Made by a program: the position numbers and the translations under genes. The notes beneath the pieces were generated by a model that was given only the letters and a program-made list of their open reading frames with translations, was not told where the DNA came from and made no database searches. Shown in pieces: positions 37,754 through 45,561 of a DNA stretch of 64,000 bases. The first letter of the stretch is position 1. Each line of letters opens with the position of its first letter. Origin of the DNA: Streptomyces sp. NBC_00490. GTDB taxonomy: Bacteria > Actinomycetota > Actinomycetes > Streptomycetales > Streptomycetaceae. The stretch lies in assembly GCF_036013645.1 (NCBI RefSeq), contig NZ_CP107869.1, forward strand, positions 1,984,001-2,048,000. Direction: 5' to 3'.

Positions 37754-38740
37754 TCAGAAGGCCTTGCGGAAGCGCGCGTACGCCTTCTCGGGGTCCGACA
37801 TGAAGGTCCACGGCCACCGGGTGATCACACCCTCCAGCTCGCGGAAGACATTGGAGGCCGTGCTGCTGCCGGCCAGCGAGAGGGCCATGGCGAAGATGTT
37901 GTAGTCGCCCTGCCAGCCCAGGCGGCGCTCGTACGCGTGGTGCAGAATGCTGCGCTCCGCGGCCTCTCTCAACTCGGTCCGGATCCGCGGCTGTTGCAGG
38001 CACTCGCGGTCATCGGACTCCACCCACTCCTCGATATGTGCCATGGCGATGACACAGCCGAGCCGGTGCCCGTCGGGCGCGGCGGCGAAGGCCTTCCGGG
38101 CGAACTCCAGGGCCTGGCCCGGCTCTCCGCCCCAGCGGGGCTGCAGGTGCGACACCCACTCCAGATGGATGTCCAGGTTCAGCGGATCCCGGCGCAGACC
38201 CGCCGCGAGCCGGGTCTCCTGGACACTGTCGTCGACGGACATACCGCGTCCCGAGGTGAGCAGATGGCGCCACGGTGTGACCCAGTCGGGCCGCAGCTCG
38301 GCGGCCTCGAGCAGATGCTCCTCGGCGATGCGCAGCCGCTCGTAGAAGGTCTGCCACTGCTCGCGACCGACGTCCACGGCACGGGCGGACGTGCGTGCCT
38401 CCCAGCCCCAGGCGACATGGCGCGCACCCGATATCAGCAGTGCGGTCGCCCGGAGTTCCTTGTCGTCCCTGTCCTCCTCGGCGGCCCGGACGATCCACTC
38501 CTCCAGACCGTCCACATCGGTCAGTTGCCCCAGGACCGCCTGTTCGCGGCCGAGGTCGAAGGGGGCCAGCGCCGCCTTGACCGCCGACCAGTCGCCCGTG
38601 TCGGCCGCCTCGACCAGCGCGAGCACGCGCGCGTCCCCCAGCGCGCGCAACGCGTACGTCCCGTGCTTCTGCTTGCGCGGCGGAAGGGCATGCGAGTGCG
38701 CCGGTCTCTCCGCACTTCTCCCGAACAGCTTGCCCAACAT
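37754..38740 (-). CDS. Helical-repeat hypothetical protein (328 aa)
   Basis: A soluble, tryptophan-rich helical protein starting MLGKLFGRSAERP. Internal segments such as LRIAEEHLLEAAELRPDWVT and GEPGQALEFARKAFAAAPDG look like degenerate TPR units. No catalytic motif was recognised. The ATG at 38740 has GGGGAGGG about 9 nt upstream. It lies 108 bp upstream of the HSP90-TPR pair in the same direction and may belong to the same functional set. The next gene in the other direction starts the peptide cluster. Confidence 0.77.
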   Translation of the reverse strand: MLGKLFGRSAERPAHSHALPPRKQKHGTYALRALGDARVLALVEAADTGDWSAVKAALAPFDLGREQAVLGQLTDVDGLEEWIVRAAEEDRDDKELRATALLISGARHVAWGWEARTSARAVDVGREQWQTFYERLRIAEEHLLEAAELRPDWVTPWRHLLTSGRGMSVDDSVQETRLAAGLRRDPLNLDIHLEWVSHLQPRWGGEPGQALEFARKAFAAAPDGHRLGCVIAMAHIEEWVESDDRECLQQPRIRTELREAAERSILHHAYERRLGWQGDYNIFAMALSLAGSSTASNVFRELEGVITRWPWTFMSDPEKAYARFRKAF

Positions 38741-39061
38741 GCCGTGCCCTCCCCTGGTCCCGCGTGATCGTCCGGTGCAGCATAAAGGGCCCCACCGACA
38801 ACGCTTCCACAGGGTTTTCACCGGTGCTTCAAGGTTCGGGCACTGCACTCGAGCCGCACGCGCCACACCCGCGAAGGCGGTCTGGCCAGGGGAGATGATC
38901 ACCGGGGCCGGCGTGACATGCTCCATCTCGTATGACAAGACGGCCCCTTGAGGTTGCCTGAGCGCAACCTTATGGTTACGCGGGGCCTGGCGAGGCAGCC
39001 GTGCCCATGGAGCATCACGTCACCGTCGCCGTGAGCTGGGGGGCTCGGCGATGGGGCGGAC
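38741..39061. other. Intergenic region before the biosynthetic cluster
   Basis: About 320 bp without a supported gene. It separates two divergent genes and contains overlapping dyads at 38951-38977. No rRNA or tRNA-like structure was seen. Confidence 0.6.
38951..38977. promoter_or_regulatory. Overlapping inverted repeats upstream of LuxR regulator
   Basis: AGGTTGC (38951-38957) and GCAACCT (38964-38970) are perfect 7-bp inverted arms with a 6-bp spacer. The right arm also overlaps a second dyad, AACC (38966-38969) with GGTT (38974-38977). It lies about 90 bp before the LuxR gene, where autoregulation is common. Confidence 0.5.
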
Positions 39062-39955
39062 ATGCACCGACAGAACTGCACAGACACGTGTCAGGACGGC
39101 GCGGTCCGGTCCCCCGAGGTGGCGCTCAGGGAGATGCTCGACTCCCAACAGCGGTCTCTCGAACGCCATTTCTCGGAAGTGCAGCACGCGCGCAGCCTTT
39201 TCTCCGACATTGTCGAGCAGTTGGCGGTGGCCCGTGTCGGCGATCCGGATCCGGCCCAGGCGACCGTTCTGAACGGTTCGGCGGAGATTTCCCGCGCGCT
39301 GGAAGAAGCCGTGGGTCTGGCCCGTTCCGAGGTGATCGGAATGCATCCCGGTATTCCGATTTCTCCGGAACGGCTCGCGGAAGGCCGGATCCGGAACAAG
39401 AAGCTGCTGGACCGCGGTGTCGCCATGCGTTCCATGCATTTGACGGCAATGCTGCGCACCTCGTTCGGACCGGCCCATCTGAGGGATCTGGAGAGCGCGG
39501 GGGCAAGTGTCCGTATCGCCGCGGTACTTCCCGCCCGGCTGGTTATCGCGGACCGGCGGGTGGCTTTGGTGTCGACCCCTTCCATGGAACAGGAAGGATC
39601 CGCGCTACGTCTGGAATGCGGCGCTTTCCTGGAGATCCTGACCCGTTTCTTCGATCACCTCTGGGACCATGAGGCGGCCCCTCTCACTCCTGCCGTCGAT
39701 GACGCCGTGGAGGGGGAGGACGAGCTGGACGAGGAGAGCGGCGGCGACCGGCTGACCGGCCGCGAGCAGGCTCTGCTACGGCTCATGGCCAAGGGCCTCA
39801 AGGACGAGGCCATCGCCCGCGACCTGGGCGTCTCACCGCGTACGCTGCGCAGGCTCATCGCCGACCTGATGCGTCGGCTCGACTGCGAGAGCCGCTTCCA
39901 GGCCGGTGTCGAGGCCACGGCCCGCGGCTGGCTGGACGCCGCGCCGCACGACTGA
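39062..39955 (+). CDS. LuxR-type cluster regulator (297 aa)
   Basis: A probable cluster-situated transcription factor. The C-terminal 65 residues are a LuxR/GerE helix-turn-helix (LTGREQALLRLMAKGLKDEA, then DLGVSPRTLRRLIADLMRR). The N-terminal 200 residues resemble the TrmB/PLD-like sensor part seen in some Streptomyces LuxR regulators (SEVIGMHPGIPISPERLAEG, MRSMHLTAMLRTSFG). The ATG at 39062 has GGGGCGG nearby. The codons in the first two thirds are less GC-biased than the neighbours (ATT, GGA, TTT are used), which fits a horizontally moved accessory gene. It precedes the 63-aa peptide and the NRPS operon, which it probably controls. Confidence 0.86.
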   Translation: MHRQNCTDTCQDGAVRSPEVALREMLDSQQRSLERHFSEVQHARSLFSDIVEQLAVARVGDPDPAQATVLNGSAEISRALEEAVGLARSEVIGMHPGIPISPERLAEGRIRNKKLLDRGVAMRSMHLTAMLRTSFGPAHLRDLESAGASVRIAAVLPARLVIADRRVALVSTPSMEQEGSALRLECGAFLEILTRFFDHLWDHEAAPLTPAVDDAVEGEDELDEESGGDRLTGREQALLRLMAKGLKDEAIARDLGVSPRTLRRLIADLMRRLDCESRFQAGVEATARGWLDAAPHD

Positions 39956-40179
39956 CGCGCGCTCGCCTCCCCTCCCCCGCCACCTCCTGCCACCTCCGTC
40001 GCACCCCGGCGGCCCACTGGGTCGCCGGGGTCTTCCGTATGCGCGTCGGCCATCAAAGACAGGGGTGACCTGGAGTGGCCATGGCCGCACGAGGTCAACC
40101 CGAATCCCTGGACGCGGATGCGGCGGTCGGCCAGCATTTCAAACGAAAGATTCGTACGACAGACAAAGGGACGCCTGCC

Positions 40180-40371
40180 GTGGATCAGCGCAAGAGCCGC
40201 AACAAGAACAACAGCAAGAAGTCGGCGTGGATGGCGGCTTTCGGGCTCGCTCTGGCGATTTTCGCCGTGCCCACTCCGGCGATTTCCGGACCCGCCGCCG
40301 TGGCCGACGTACGGGCCGCCGAGCCGTCGGCCGTTCTGCTCGACACCTCGTGGCCGGCGCCCACGCCGTAA
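40180..40371 (+). CDS. Small exported-type peptide (63 aa) next to LuxR regulator
   Basis: A 63-aa product starting at the GTG at 40180, which has AAAGGGA 7 nt upstream; longer in-frame starts lack such a site. The first 15 residues are very basic and Asn-rich (VDQRKSRNKNNSKKS), then comes a hydrophobic stretch (AWMAAFGLALAIFAV, residues 16-30), then a tail ending LLDTSWPAPTP. A signal-peptidase-like site after VRA at residue 46 would leave a 17-residue peptide. It may be a secreted signal or a cluster-specific peptide; no family was recognised. It is not a typical RiPP precursor with modification genes beside it. Confidence 0.68.
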   Translation: MDQRKSRNKNNSKKSAWMAAFGLALAIFAVPTPAISGPAAVADVRAAEPSAVLLDTSWPAPTP

Positions 40372-40424
40372 CACCACGAAACGCACCGTGGACGAGCAGA
40401 AACCGAATGTGGGGCGGGAGACAC

Positions 40425-41240
40425 ATGCTTCTCAGTGAAGAGCAGGAAAGAGAATACCGGGAGCGGGGATTCGTCGTGGTCGACTCCCTGTTCAGCCCGG
40501 ACGAGGTGGAGTCGCTGCGCGAGTCCTTCCGCCGCGACGGTGAGATACCCGGCGAGCACCGCATCGTCGAGGACGACGGACGCGCCGTCCGCGCGGTGTA
40601 CGCCTCCCACCGGCGGCAGCCGGAGTTCGCGGCCCTGGTGCGGCACCCGGGAGTCCTGGGGCCCGTGCGCCGGCTGCTGGGGGCGGAGGTCTACGTATAC
40701 CAATTCAAGATCAACGCGAAGCCGGCGATGGGTGGCGGCGGTTGGGCCTGGCACCAGGACTTCGCGGCCTGGCGCATCGCCGACAACCTTCCCGCACCGC
40801 GCCTGGTGAACGTGGGCGTCTTCCTCGACGACGTCACGGAGTTCAACGGCCCGGTCATCTTCGTGCCCGGCTCGCACCGCGACGGTCTGGTGCGCAGCGG
40901 CCGCACGCAGTCCGACGCCAGGTCCGCACAGCACCTGGACCCCGACGACATCGCACTCAAGCCCGCCGACATGGTGGCGCTCGCCGCCGAGCACGGCATG
41001 GACAGCCCCAAGGGCGCCGCGGGTTCGGTGATCTTCTTCGATCCCGAGATCGTCCACGGCTCCGCGCCCAACATGTCGCCGTTCGACCGCAGGCTGCTGA
41101 TCCTCACGTACAACGACGTGACCAACGAGCCCCGGCCGCTCGGCGAGCCCCGGCCGGACTATGTCGTCTGCCGGGACACCACCCCCCTGCGCGTCCTCGA
41201 CGACGCTCCCGTTCTCGCGGGCGTCGGGGAGGCGGTGTGA
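40425..41240 (+). CDS. GriE-like Fe(II)/2-oxoglutarate dioxygenase, probable leucine 5-hydroxylase (271 aa)
   Basis: A phytanoyl-CoA-dioxygenase-family enzyme. Iron ligands are His110 and Asp112 (WAWHQDF) and His211 (EIVHGSAPN), with NVGVFLDDVTEFNGP between. Sequence and spacing recall GriE, the leucine 5-hydroxylase of griselimycin biosynthesis, whose product leads to 4-methylproline. Shared stretches from memory include VRAxYASHxRQ, WAWHQDF, NVGVFLxDVTEFNGP and EPRPxYVxxRDTTPL. The predicted reaction is leucine to 5-hydroxyleucine. The ATG at 40425 has GGGCGGGAG 4 nt upstream. The stop overlaps the dehydrogenase start (GTGA). Confidence 0.88.
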   Translation: MLLSEEQEREYRERGFVVVDSLFSPDEVESLRESFRRDGEIPGEHRIVEDDGRAVRAVYASHRRQPEFAALVRHPGVLGPVRRLLGAEVYVYQFKINAKPAMGGGGWAWHQDFAAWRIADNLPAPRLVNVGVFLDDVTEFNGPVIFVPGSHRDGLVRSGRTQSDARSAQHLDPDDIALKPADMVALAAEHGMDSPKGAAGSVIFFDPEIVHGSAPNMSPFDRRLLILTYNDVTNEPRPLGEPRPDYVVCRDTTPLRVLDDAPVLAGVGEAV

Positions 41241-42376
41241 CCGAGCGCGGACGCAGCCGTGCCGTGGTGCTCGAGGAGTTCGGACACCCGCTCGCCCTGC
41301 GCGACTTCGAGCTGCCGCGACCGCCCGAGGGCGGCATGGTCGTCGCGGGCCGGTACGGCGGGGTCTGCGGTACGGATCTGCACCTCCAGCAGGGGCACCT
41401 GCCGGTACCGGTGCCCCTGGTCCTGGGCCACGAGGGGCTCGGCACCGTGCACACCCTCGCCCCCGGCACCCATCTCGACGCCTCCGGCGCTCCCCTCGCG
41501 ACCGGCGACGAGGTGATGTGGGCGTCCTCGCTCGCCTGCGGCACCTGCCCGCCCTGCCGGCTGCACCGCGAGCCGACACTGTGCGAGCAGCGCCGCACCT
41601 ACGGGGTGAACCGGCCCGCGACCGGTGCGTATCCGCTCTCCGGGTCCTGGGCCGACCACATCGTGCTGCACCCCGGAACCACCGTGGTCAAGGTCCCCGA
41701 CGGGGTAGGGGCGTTGGCCGCCATGGCGCTGGCCTGCGCCGGGCCGACCATGGTGCACGCCTTCTACGAGCGCAGGCCGGTCCGCGTCGGTGAGACGGTC
41801 GTCGTCCAGGGATCCGGTCCCGTCGGCCTCGCCGCCGCCGCGCTCGCCCAACTCGCCGGAGCCGCCCGGGTGATCCTCGTCGGCGGCCCCGCGCAGCGGC
41901 TGGAGCTCGCGGCACAGGCGGGCATCGGCGACCACCACGTCAATCTGGTCGAGGCCGCCGACACCGGCACCGCGCTCGCGGAGGTCCATCGGCTCACGGG
42001 CGGGGCCGGCGCGGACCTCGTCGTCGAGTGCACCGGCGTGCCGGGGGCCGTCGGGCAGGGGCTCGGGCTGGCCCGCCGCGGAGGCTCGTACCTGATCGTC
42101 GGCCAGTACACCGACAGCGGCGACACCCTGATCAATCCGCACCAGATCGTGTACCGGCAGCTCGACGTCGTCGGTTCCTGGGCGTTCACCGGCGCCCATC
42201 TCGTCGAGTACGTACGGCTGTTGCCCGCCCTGACGCGCCGGTTCGCGTTGGCGGACCTCGTGACGGAGTACGCGCTGGCGGACCACGGGCAGGCGCTGGC
42301 GGCCGTCGCCGGCGGCTCGGTGATGAAGGCAGTTCTGGCCGGCGGCGACCGGTTCTGCCGGGGGGACAGGCGATGA
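41237..42376 (+). CDS. Zinc-dependent medium-chain alcohol dehydrogenase (379 aa)
   Basis: An MDR-family NAD(P)-dependent dehydrogenase with both zinc sites: catalytic Cys in YGGVCGTDLH and His-Glu in LGHEGLG, structural four-cysteine lobe CGTCPPCRLHREPTLC. The Rossmann motif is VVVQGSGPVGLAAAAL. In 4-methylproline pathways (NosE, GriF) a zinc dehydrogenase oxidises 5-hydroxyleucine to the semialdehyde, which cyclises; this gene sits exactly where that enzyme would be. The start is the GTG at 41237, overlapping the dioxygenase stop, with GGGGAGG upstream. Its stop in turn overlaps the NRPS start (ATGA). Its role is inferred from context. Confidence 0.88.
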   Translation: MTERGRSRAVVLEEFGHPLALRDFELPRPPEGGMVVAGRYGGVCGTDLHLQQGHLPVPVPLVLGHEGLGTVHTLAPGTHLDASGAPLATGDEVMWASSLACGTCPPCRLHREPTLCEQRRTYGVNRPATGAYPLSGSWADHIVLHPGTTVVKVPDGVGALAAMALACAGPTMVHAFYERRPVRVGETVVVQGSGPVGLAAAALAQLAGAARVILVGGPAQRLELAAQAGIGDHHVNLVEAADTGTALAEVHRLTGGAGADLVVECTGVPGAVGQGLGLARRGGSYLIVGQYTDSGDTLINPHQIVYRQLDVVGSWAFTGAHLVEYVRLLPALTRRFALADLVTEYALADHGQALAAVAGGSVMKAVLAGGDRFCRGDRR

Positions 42377-45300
42377 CGACGACAGCATCCGTGCGAGCGG
42401 GAGCGCACCGACGGCTCACGGCGGACACGGTCGTGGAGCTGGTGGTGCGGCAGGCCGAGCACCATCCGGAGTCGGTGGCCGTACGCCACGGCGACCGGGC
42501 ACTGACGTACGGCCAACTCCTTTCGGCCGCCGCCTCGATGGCGACGGCACTGGCGGACGGCCACGGGGTGGGGGCCGGTCTGCGCGTGGGTCTCGCCACC
42601 CGGCGCGGGATTCCGCAGATGGTGTCCGTCCTCGCGATCCTCATGGCGGGCGGCTGCTATGTGCCGCTGGATCCGGCCCTGCCCGAGCAGCGGCTGCGCG
42701 GCATGATCGACGACGCAGGGCTGAAACTGCTGGTGAGCGACGACGCGTACTCGGGCCCGCGGCCACCGGGCGCCGTGATCGCGGCGCCGCGGCTGTCCGG
42801 GGAGAGCGTCCAGGCGTACCCGGGGCGGCTGCGCCCGCAGGCCTCGTCCGAGGCGTACGTGCTGTTCACCTCCGGGTCCACCGGCAGGCCCAAGGGCGTG
42901 GTGATGCCGCACCGCCCGCTGGTCAACCTCATCGAGTGGCAGCGTGCCTCCTCGACCGCGGGCGTCGGCACCCGCACCCTGCAGTTCGCGCCGATCGGCT
43001 TCGACGTCTCCTTCCAGGAGATCTTCTCGACCTGGTGCAGCGGCGGGGAACTGGTGCTCATCGGGGAACAGGACCGGCGTGACCCGGCCCGGGTCCTCGG
43101 GCTGGCCCACCACCACGGCGTACAGCGGATCTTCGTGCCCTTCGCTGTCCTCCAGTCCATGGCGGACTGGGCGTTCGACGGCGACCAGGACCTGCCGCGT
43201 CTGACGGAGATCATCACGGCGGGCGAGCAGCCGATCGTCACCCCCGCCCTGGAGCGCTTCGTCGAGCTCACCGGCAACCCCACCCTCGCCAACCAGTACG
43301 GCCCGACCGAGACCCACGCGGCGACGCAGAGCGTGCTGCGCGGCGCGCCGCGGGACTGGCCGCGGGTGCCGCCGCTCGGCGAGGTCCTCGACAACTGCTC
43401 GGTCCTGCTCCTCGACGACTCCCTGACGCCCGTGCCCGAGGGCACCGAGGGGGAGATCTGCGTCGCGGGGATCTCCCTCGCCGACGGGTACGCCGTCGAC
43501 GACGACCGTACCCGCGGCAGATTCGTCGCGGTCGCTCATCTCGACGGGGTCCGGCGGCTGTACCGCACGGGAGACTTCGGGATCGTCGAGGACGGCGTCC
43601 TGCTCTACCGGGGCCGGCGCGACGACCAGGTGAAGATCAGCGGGCACCGCATCGAGATGGGCGAGGTCGAGGCCGCCGTGTCGGCGCACCCAGAGGTCGG
43701 CCAGGTGGCGGTGGTCGCCGTCGGGGACGGTCCCGGCACCCGGCACCTGGTGGCCTTCGTGGTGGCACGCCGCGGAACGGCGCCGGACGAGGACGGGCTG
43801 CGCGCCTTCACGGCCCGGCTGCTGCCCGCGCACGCCGTCCCCCGGCGTTTCCTGCCGGCCGACACGCTGCCCCGCACCGCCACCAACAAGGTGGACCGGC
43901 GTGCCCTCGCCGCGCGGGCCGCCCCCGCACCGGCCGGCGAGGACGTCCCGCCCCTGGGCGCCCGGGAGACGGTGCGGGCGGTGTGGCAGCGGGCCCTGGG
44001 CAGGGCCGTGCCCGACGGCGCCCGGTTCTTCGACGTGGGCGGCGACTCGCTCACCGCGGTCCGCCTCGTCGTCGAGCTCAACAAGCACTTCACGCGGAAG
44101 ATCTCCGTCGGCGATCTGCTGCTGCGCCCGGAGTTCGAGGCCTGCGTCGCCTTCTTCGAGGCCACCGACGCGAACGACGACTTCCGGCCCCGCCCCGCCG
44201 CCGGTGCCGCGGAGCGCGGTGCGTGGCTGCCGGTCGCGCTCACCCAGGCGCACCGGATGAACCGCGAGGCCTGGCGGGCCCGGCACGGACTGCCGAGCAT
44301 CAGCAACGTCCCCATGGCATACCACCTTCAGGGGGAGCTGGACGCGAGTGCGCTGGAGACCGCGCTGAGGCATTTCGTCACCCGGCACCCGGCGCTCGCC
44401 CTGGAGATCGACGAGACTCCGGGCGCCCACCGTCAGCGGCTCACCGACTGGGCGCCCACGCTGCGCAGCGTGCGGCTCGACCCGCAGCTGTCCGCCGAAG
44501 CCGCCCGGGAGCGGGCACTGGCCCTCGTCCAGGAGGACGCCGAGCGTCCCTTCGTCCGGCGCGGAACGGCGTACGACGGACTGCTGCGGGCGACGCTGAT
44601 CCGGATCGCCGAGCGGGAGCACCATCTGTTCCTGTGCGCCGACCACATCGTGTTCGACGGCTGGTCGGTGGGGGTGCTCAACGAGGACCTGGCCGTCTGT
44701 TACCGCGCGGCCCTGCGCGGCGAGGCGCCCCCGGCGGCCGAGCCCGATCTGAGGTTCCTCGACTGGGCCCGCGCGGAGAACGCCTGGCTGGGCGAGGAGC
44801 TCGCGGCCACCCTTCGCGTGGACTTCGGCCGGCAGCCCCGGGTGCCCGAGGACCCGGCCGCCGCCCTCCTCTACCCGGCGATCGAGCCCGGCCCGCCCGC
44901 GCACTACGCCCGCGAGACACTCATCCGCAGACGGCTCGACGCGAACCGCACGGCGGCCGTGCACGAGCTCGCCCGAACCTCCGGGCACCCGATGGGCTCC
45001 GTGCTCACCGCGCTCTACGCGACCGCGTTCGCCCGCTGGTCGGGACGCGACGAGGTCGCCCTGGTCTCGACGTTCGCCAACCGGACCATCCCGGACGCGG
45101 ACCGCTCCGTGGGCTTCTTCGCCAACAACGTCCCGGTGTTCCTGGGCCGCGCCGCCGGTCTGTCGCCCGCCGAGATGATCGACCGCGCCGCCCGCGTGGT
45201 GGGGCGCGCGGCCCAGCGGGAGGCCGTGCCCTTCCCGTTCTGGCTCGCCACGATGCTGCCCGGCCACGAGGATCTCGCGGGCAGCGCGCGCTACGCGTTC

Positions 45301-45561
45301 CTGAACGTCCGCAGCCAGGACCGCTCGGGCCTGGACCGGCTGGAGCTCGACGGAGTGACCTCGCGGGCGGTCCGCGTCGACATCGCGCTGACGCCGTCCT
45401 TCGCCCTCGGCCTGCGGGCCGGCGACAACGGCGACGACATCGCGCTCGAACTCGCCTTCCTGCCCGGCCTCGTCGCCCCGCAACGCGCCGAGGCGCTCAT
45501 GGCGGAGCTCGAGGACGTCGTGGACGGGGCCGGACACCCGCGAGGAGGGCAGCGCCGGTGA
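42373..45561 (+). CDS. Non-ribosomal peptide synthetase, A-T-C (1062 aa)
   Basis: An adenylation domain (about 1-510) with VLFTSGSTGRPKGVV (A3), NQYGPTETHA (A5), and RDDQVKISGHRIEMGEVE (A8) near residue 418; a thiolation domain with FFDVGGDSLTA, the phosphopantetheine Ser at 559; and a condensation domain (about 620-1040) whose core is DHIVFDG, catalytic His758, with the first His of HHxxxDG replaced by Asp. The ten-residue code read by alignment to GrsA is about D-V-Q-F-I-A-Q-A-A-K, close to proline/4-methylproline codes. There is no leading C domain and no thioesterase, so the terminal C domain probably joins the aminoacyl group to a free amine. The start overlaps the dehydrogenase stop by 4 nt. 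Confidence 0.93.
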   Translation: MTTTASVRAGAHRRLTADTVVELVVRQAEHHPESVAVRHGDRALTYGQLLSAAASMATALADGHGVGAGLRVGLATRRGIPQMVSVLAILMAGGCYVPLDPALPEQRLRGMIDDAGLKLLVSDDAYSGPRPPGAVIAAPRLSGESVQAYPGRLRPQASSEAYVLFTSGSTGRPKGVVMPHRPLVNLIEWQRASSTAGVGTRTLQFAPIGFDVSFQEIFSTWCSGGELVLIGEQDRRDPARVLGLAHHHGVQRIFVPFAVLQSMADWAFDGDQDLPRLTEIITAGEQPIVTPALERFVELTGNPTLANQYGPTETHAATQSVLRGAPRDWPRVPPLGEVLDNCSVLLLDDSLTPVPEGTEGEICVAGISLADGYAVDDDRTRGRFVAVAHLDGVRRLYRTGDFGIVEDGVLLYRGRRDDQVKISGHRIEMGEVEAAVSAHPEVGQVAVVAVGDGPGTRHLVAFVVARRGTAPDEDGLRAFTARLLPAHAVPRRFLPADTLPRTATNKVDRRALAARAAPAPAGEDVPPLGARETVRAVWQRALGRAVPDGARFFDVGGDSLTAVRLVVELNKHFTRKISVGDLLLRPEFEACVAFFEATDANDDFRPRPAAGAAERGAWLPVALTQAHRMNREAWRARHGLPSISNVPMAYHLQGELDASALETALRHFVTRHPALALEIDETPGAHRQRLTDWAPTLRSVRLDPQLSAEAARERALALVQEDAERPFVRRGTAYDGLLRATLIRIAEREHHLFLCADHIVFDGWSVGVLNEDLAVCYRAALRGEAPPAAEPDLRFLDWARAENAWLGEELAATLRVDFGRQPRVPEDPAAALLYPAIEPGPPAHYARETLIRRRLDANRTAAVHELARTSGHPMGSVLTALYATAFARWSGRDEVALVSTFANRTIPDADRSVGFFANNVPVFLGRAAGLSPAEMIDRAARVVGRAAQREAVPFPFWLATMLPGHEDLAGSARYAFLNVRSQDRSGLDRLELDGVTSRAVRVDIALTPSFALGLRAGDNGDDIALELAFLPGLVAPQRAEALMAELEDVVDGAGHPRGGQRR

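Noticed and set aside
35795..38767. 990-codon plus-strand open frame over the HSP90-like gene
   Set aside because: It is antisense to clear GHKL motifs and has shadow composition (Gly/Val/Gln runs).
40180..40371. RiPP precursor interpretation of the 63-aa peptide
   Set aside because: No lanthionine synthetase, YcaO, radical SAM or similar maturation gene lies beside it, and the protein has a membrane-insertion or signal-like segment, so a secreted signal is preferred.
41764..45537. 1257-codon minus-strand open frame over the NRPS
   Set aside because: Antisense shadow of an NRPS with intact A, T and C motifs on the plus strand.
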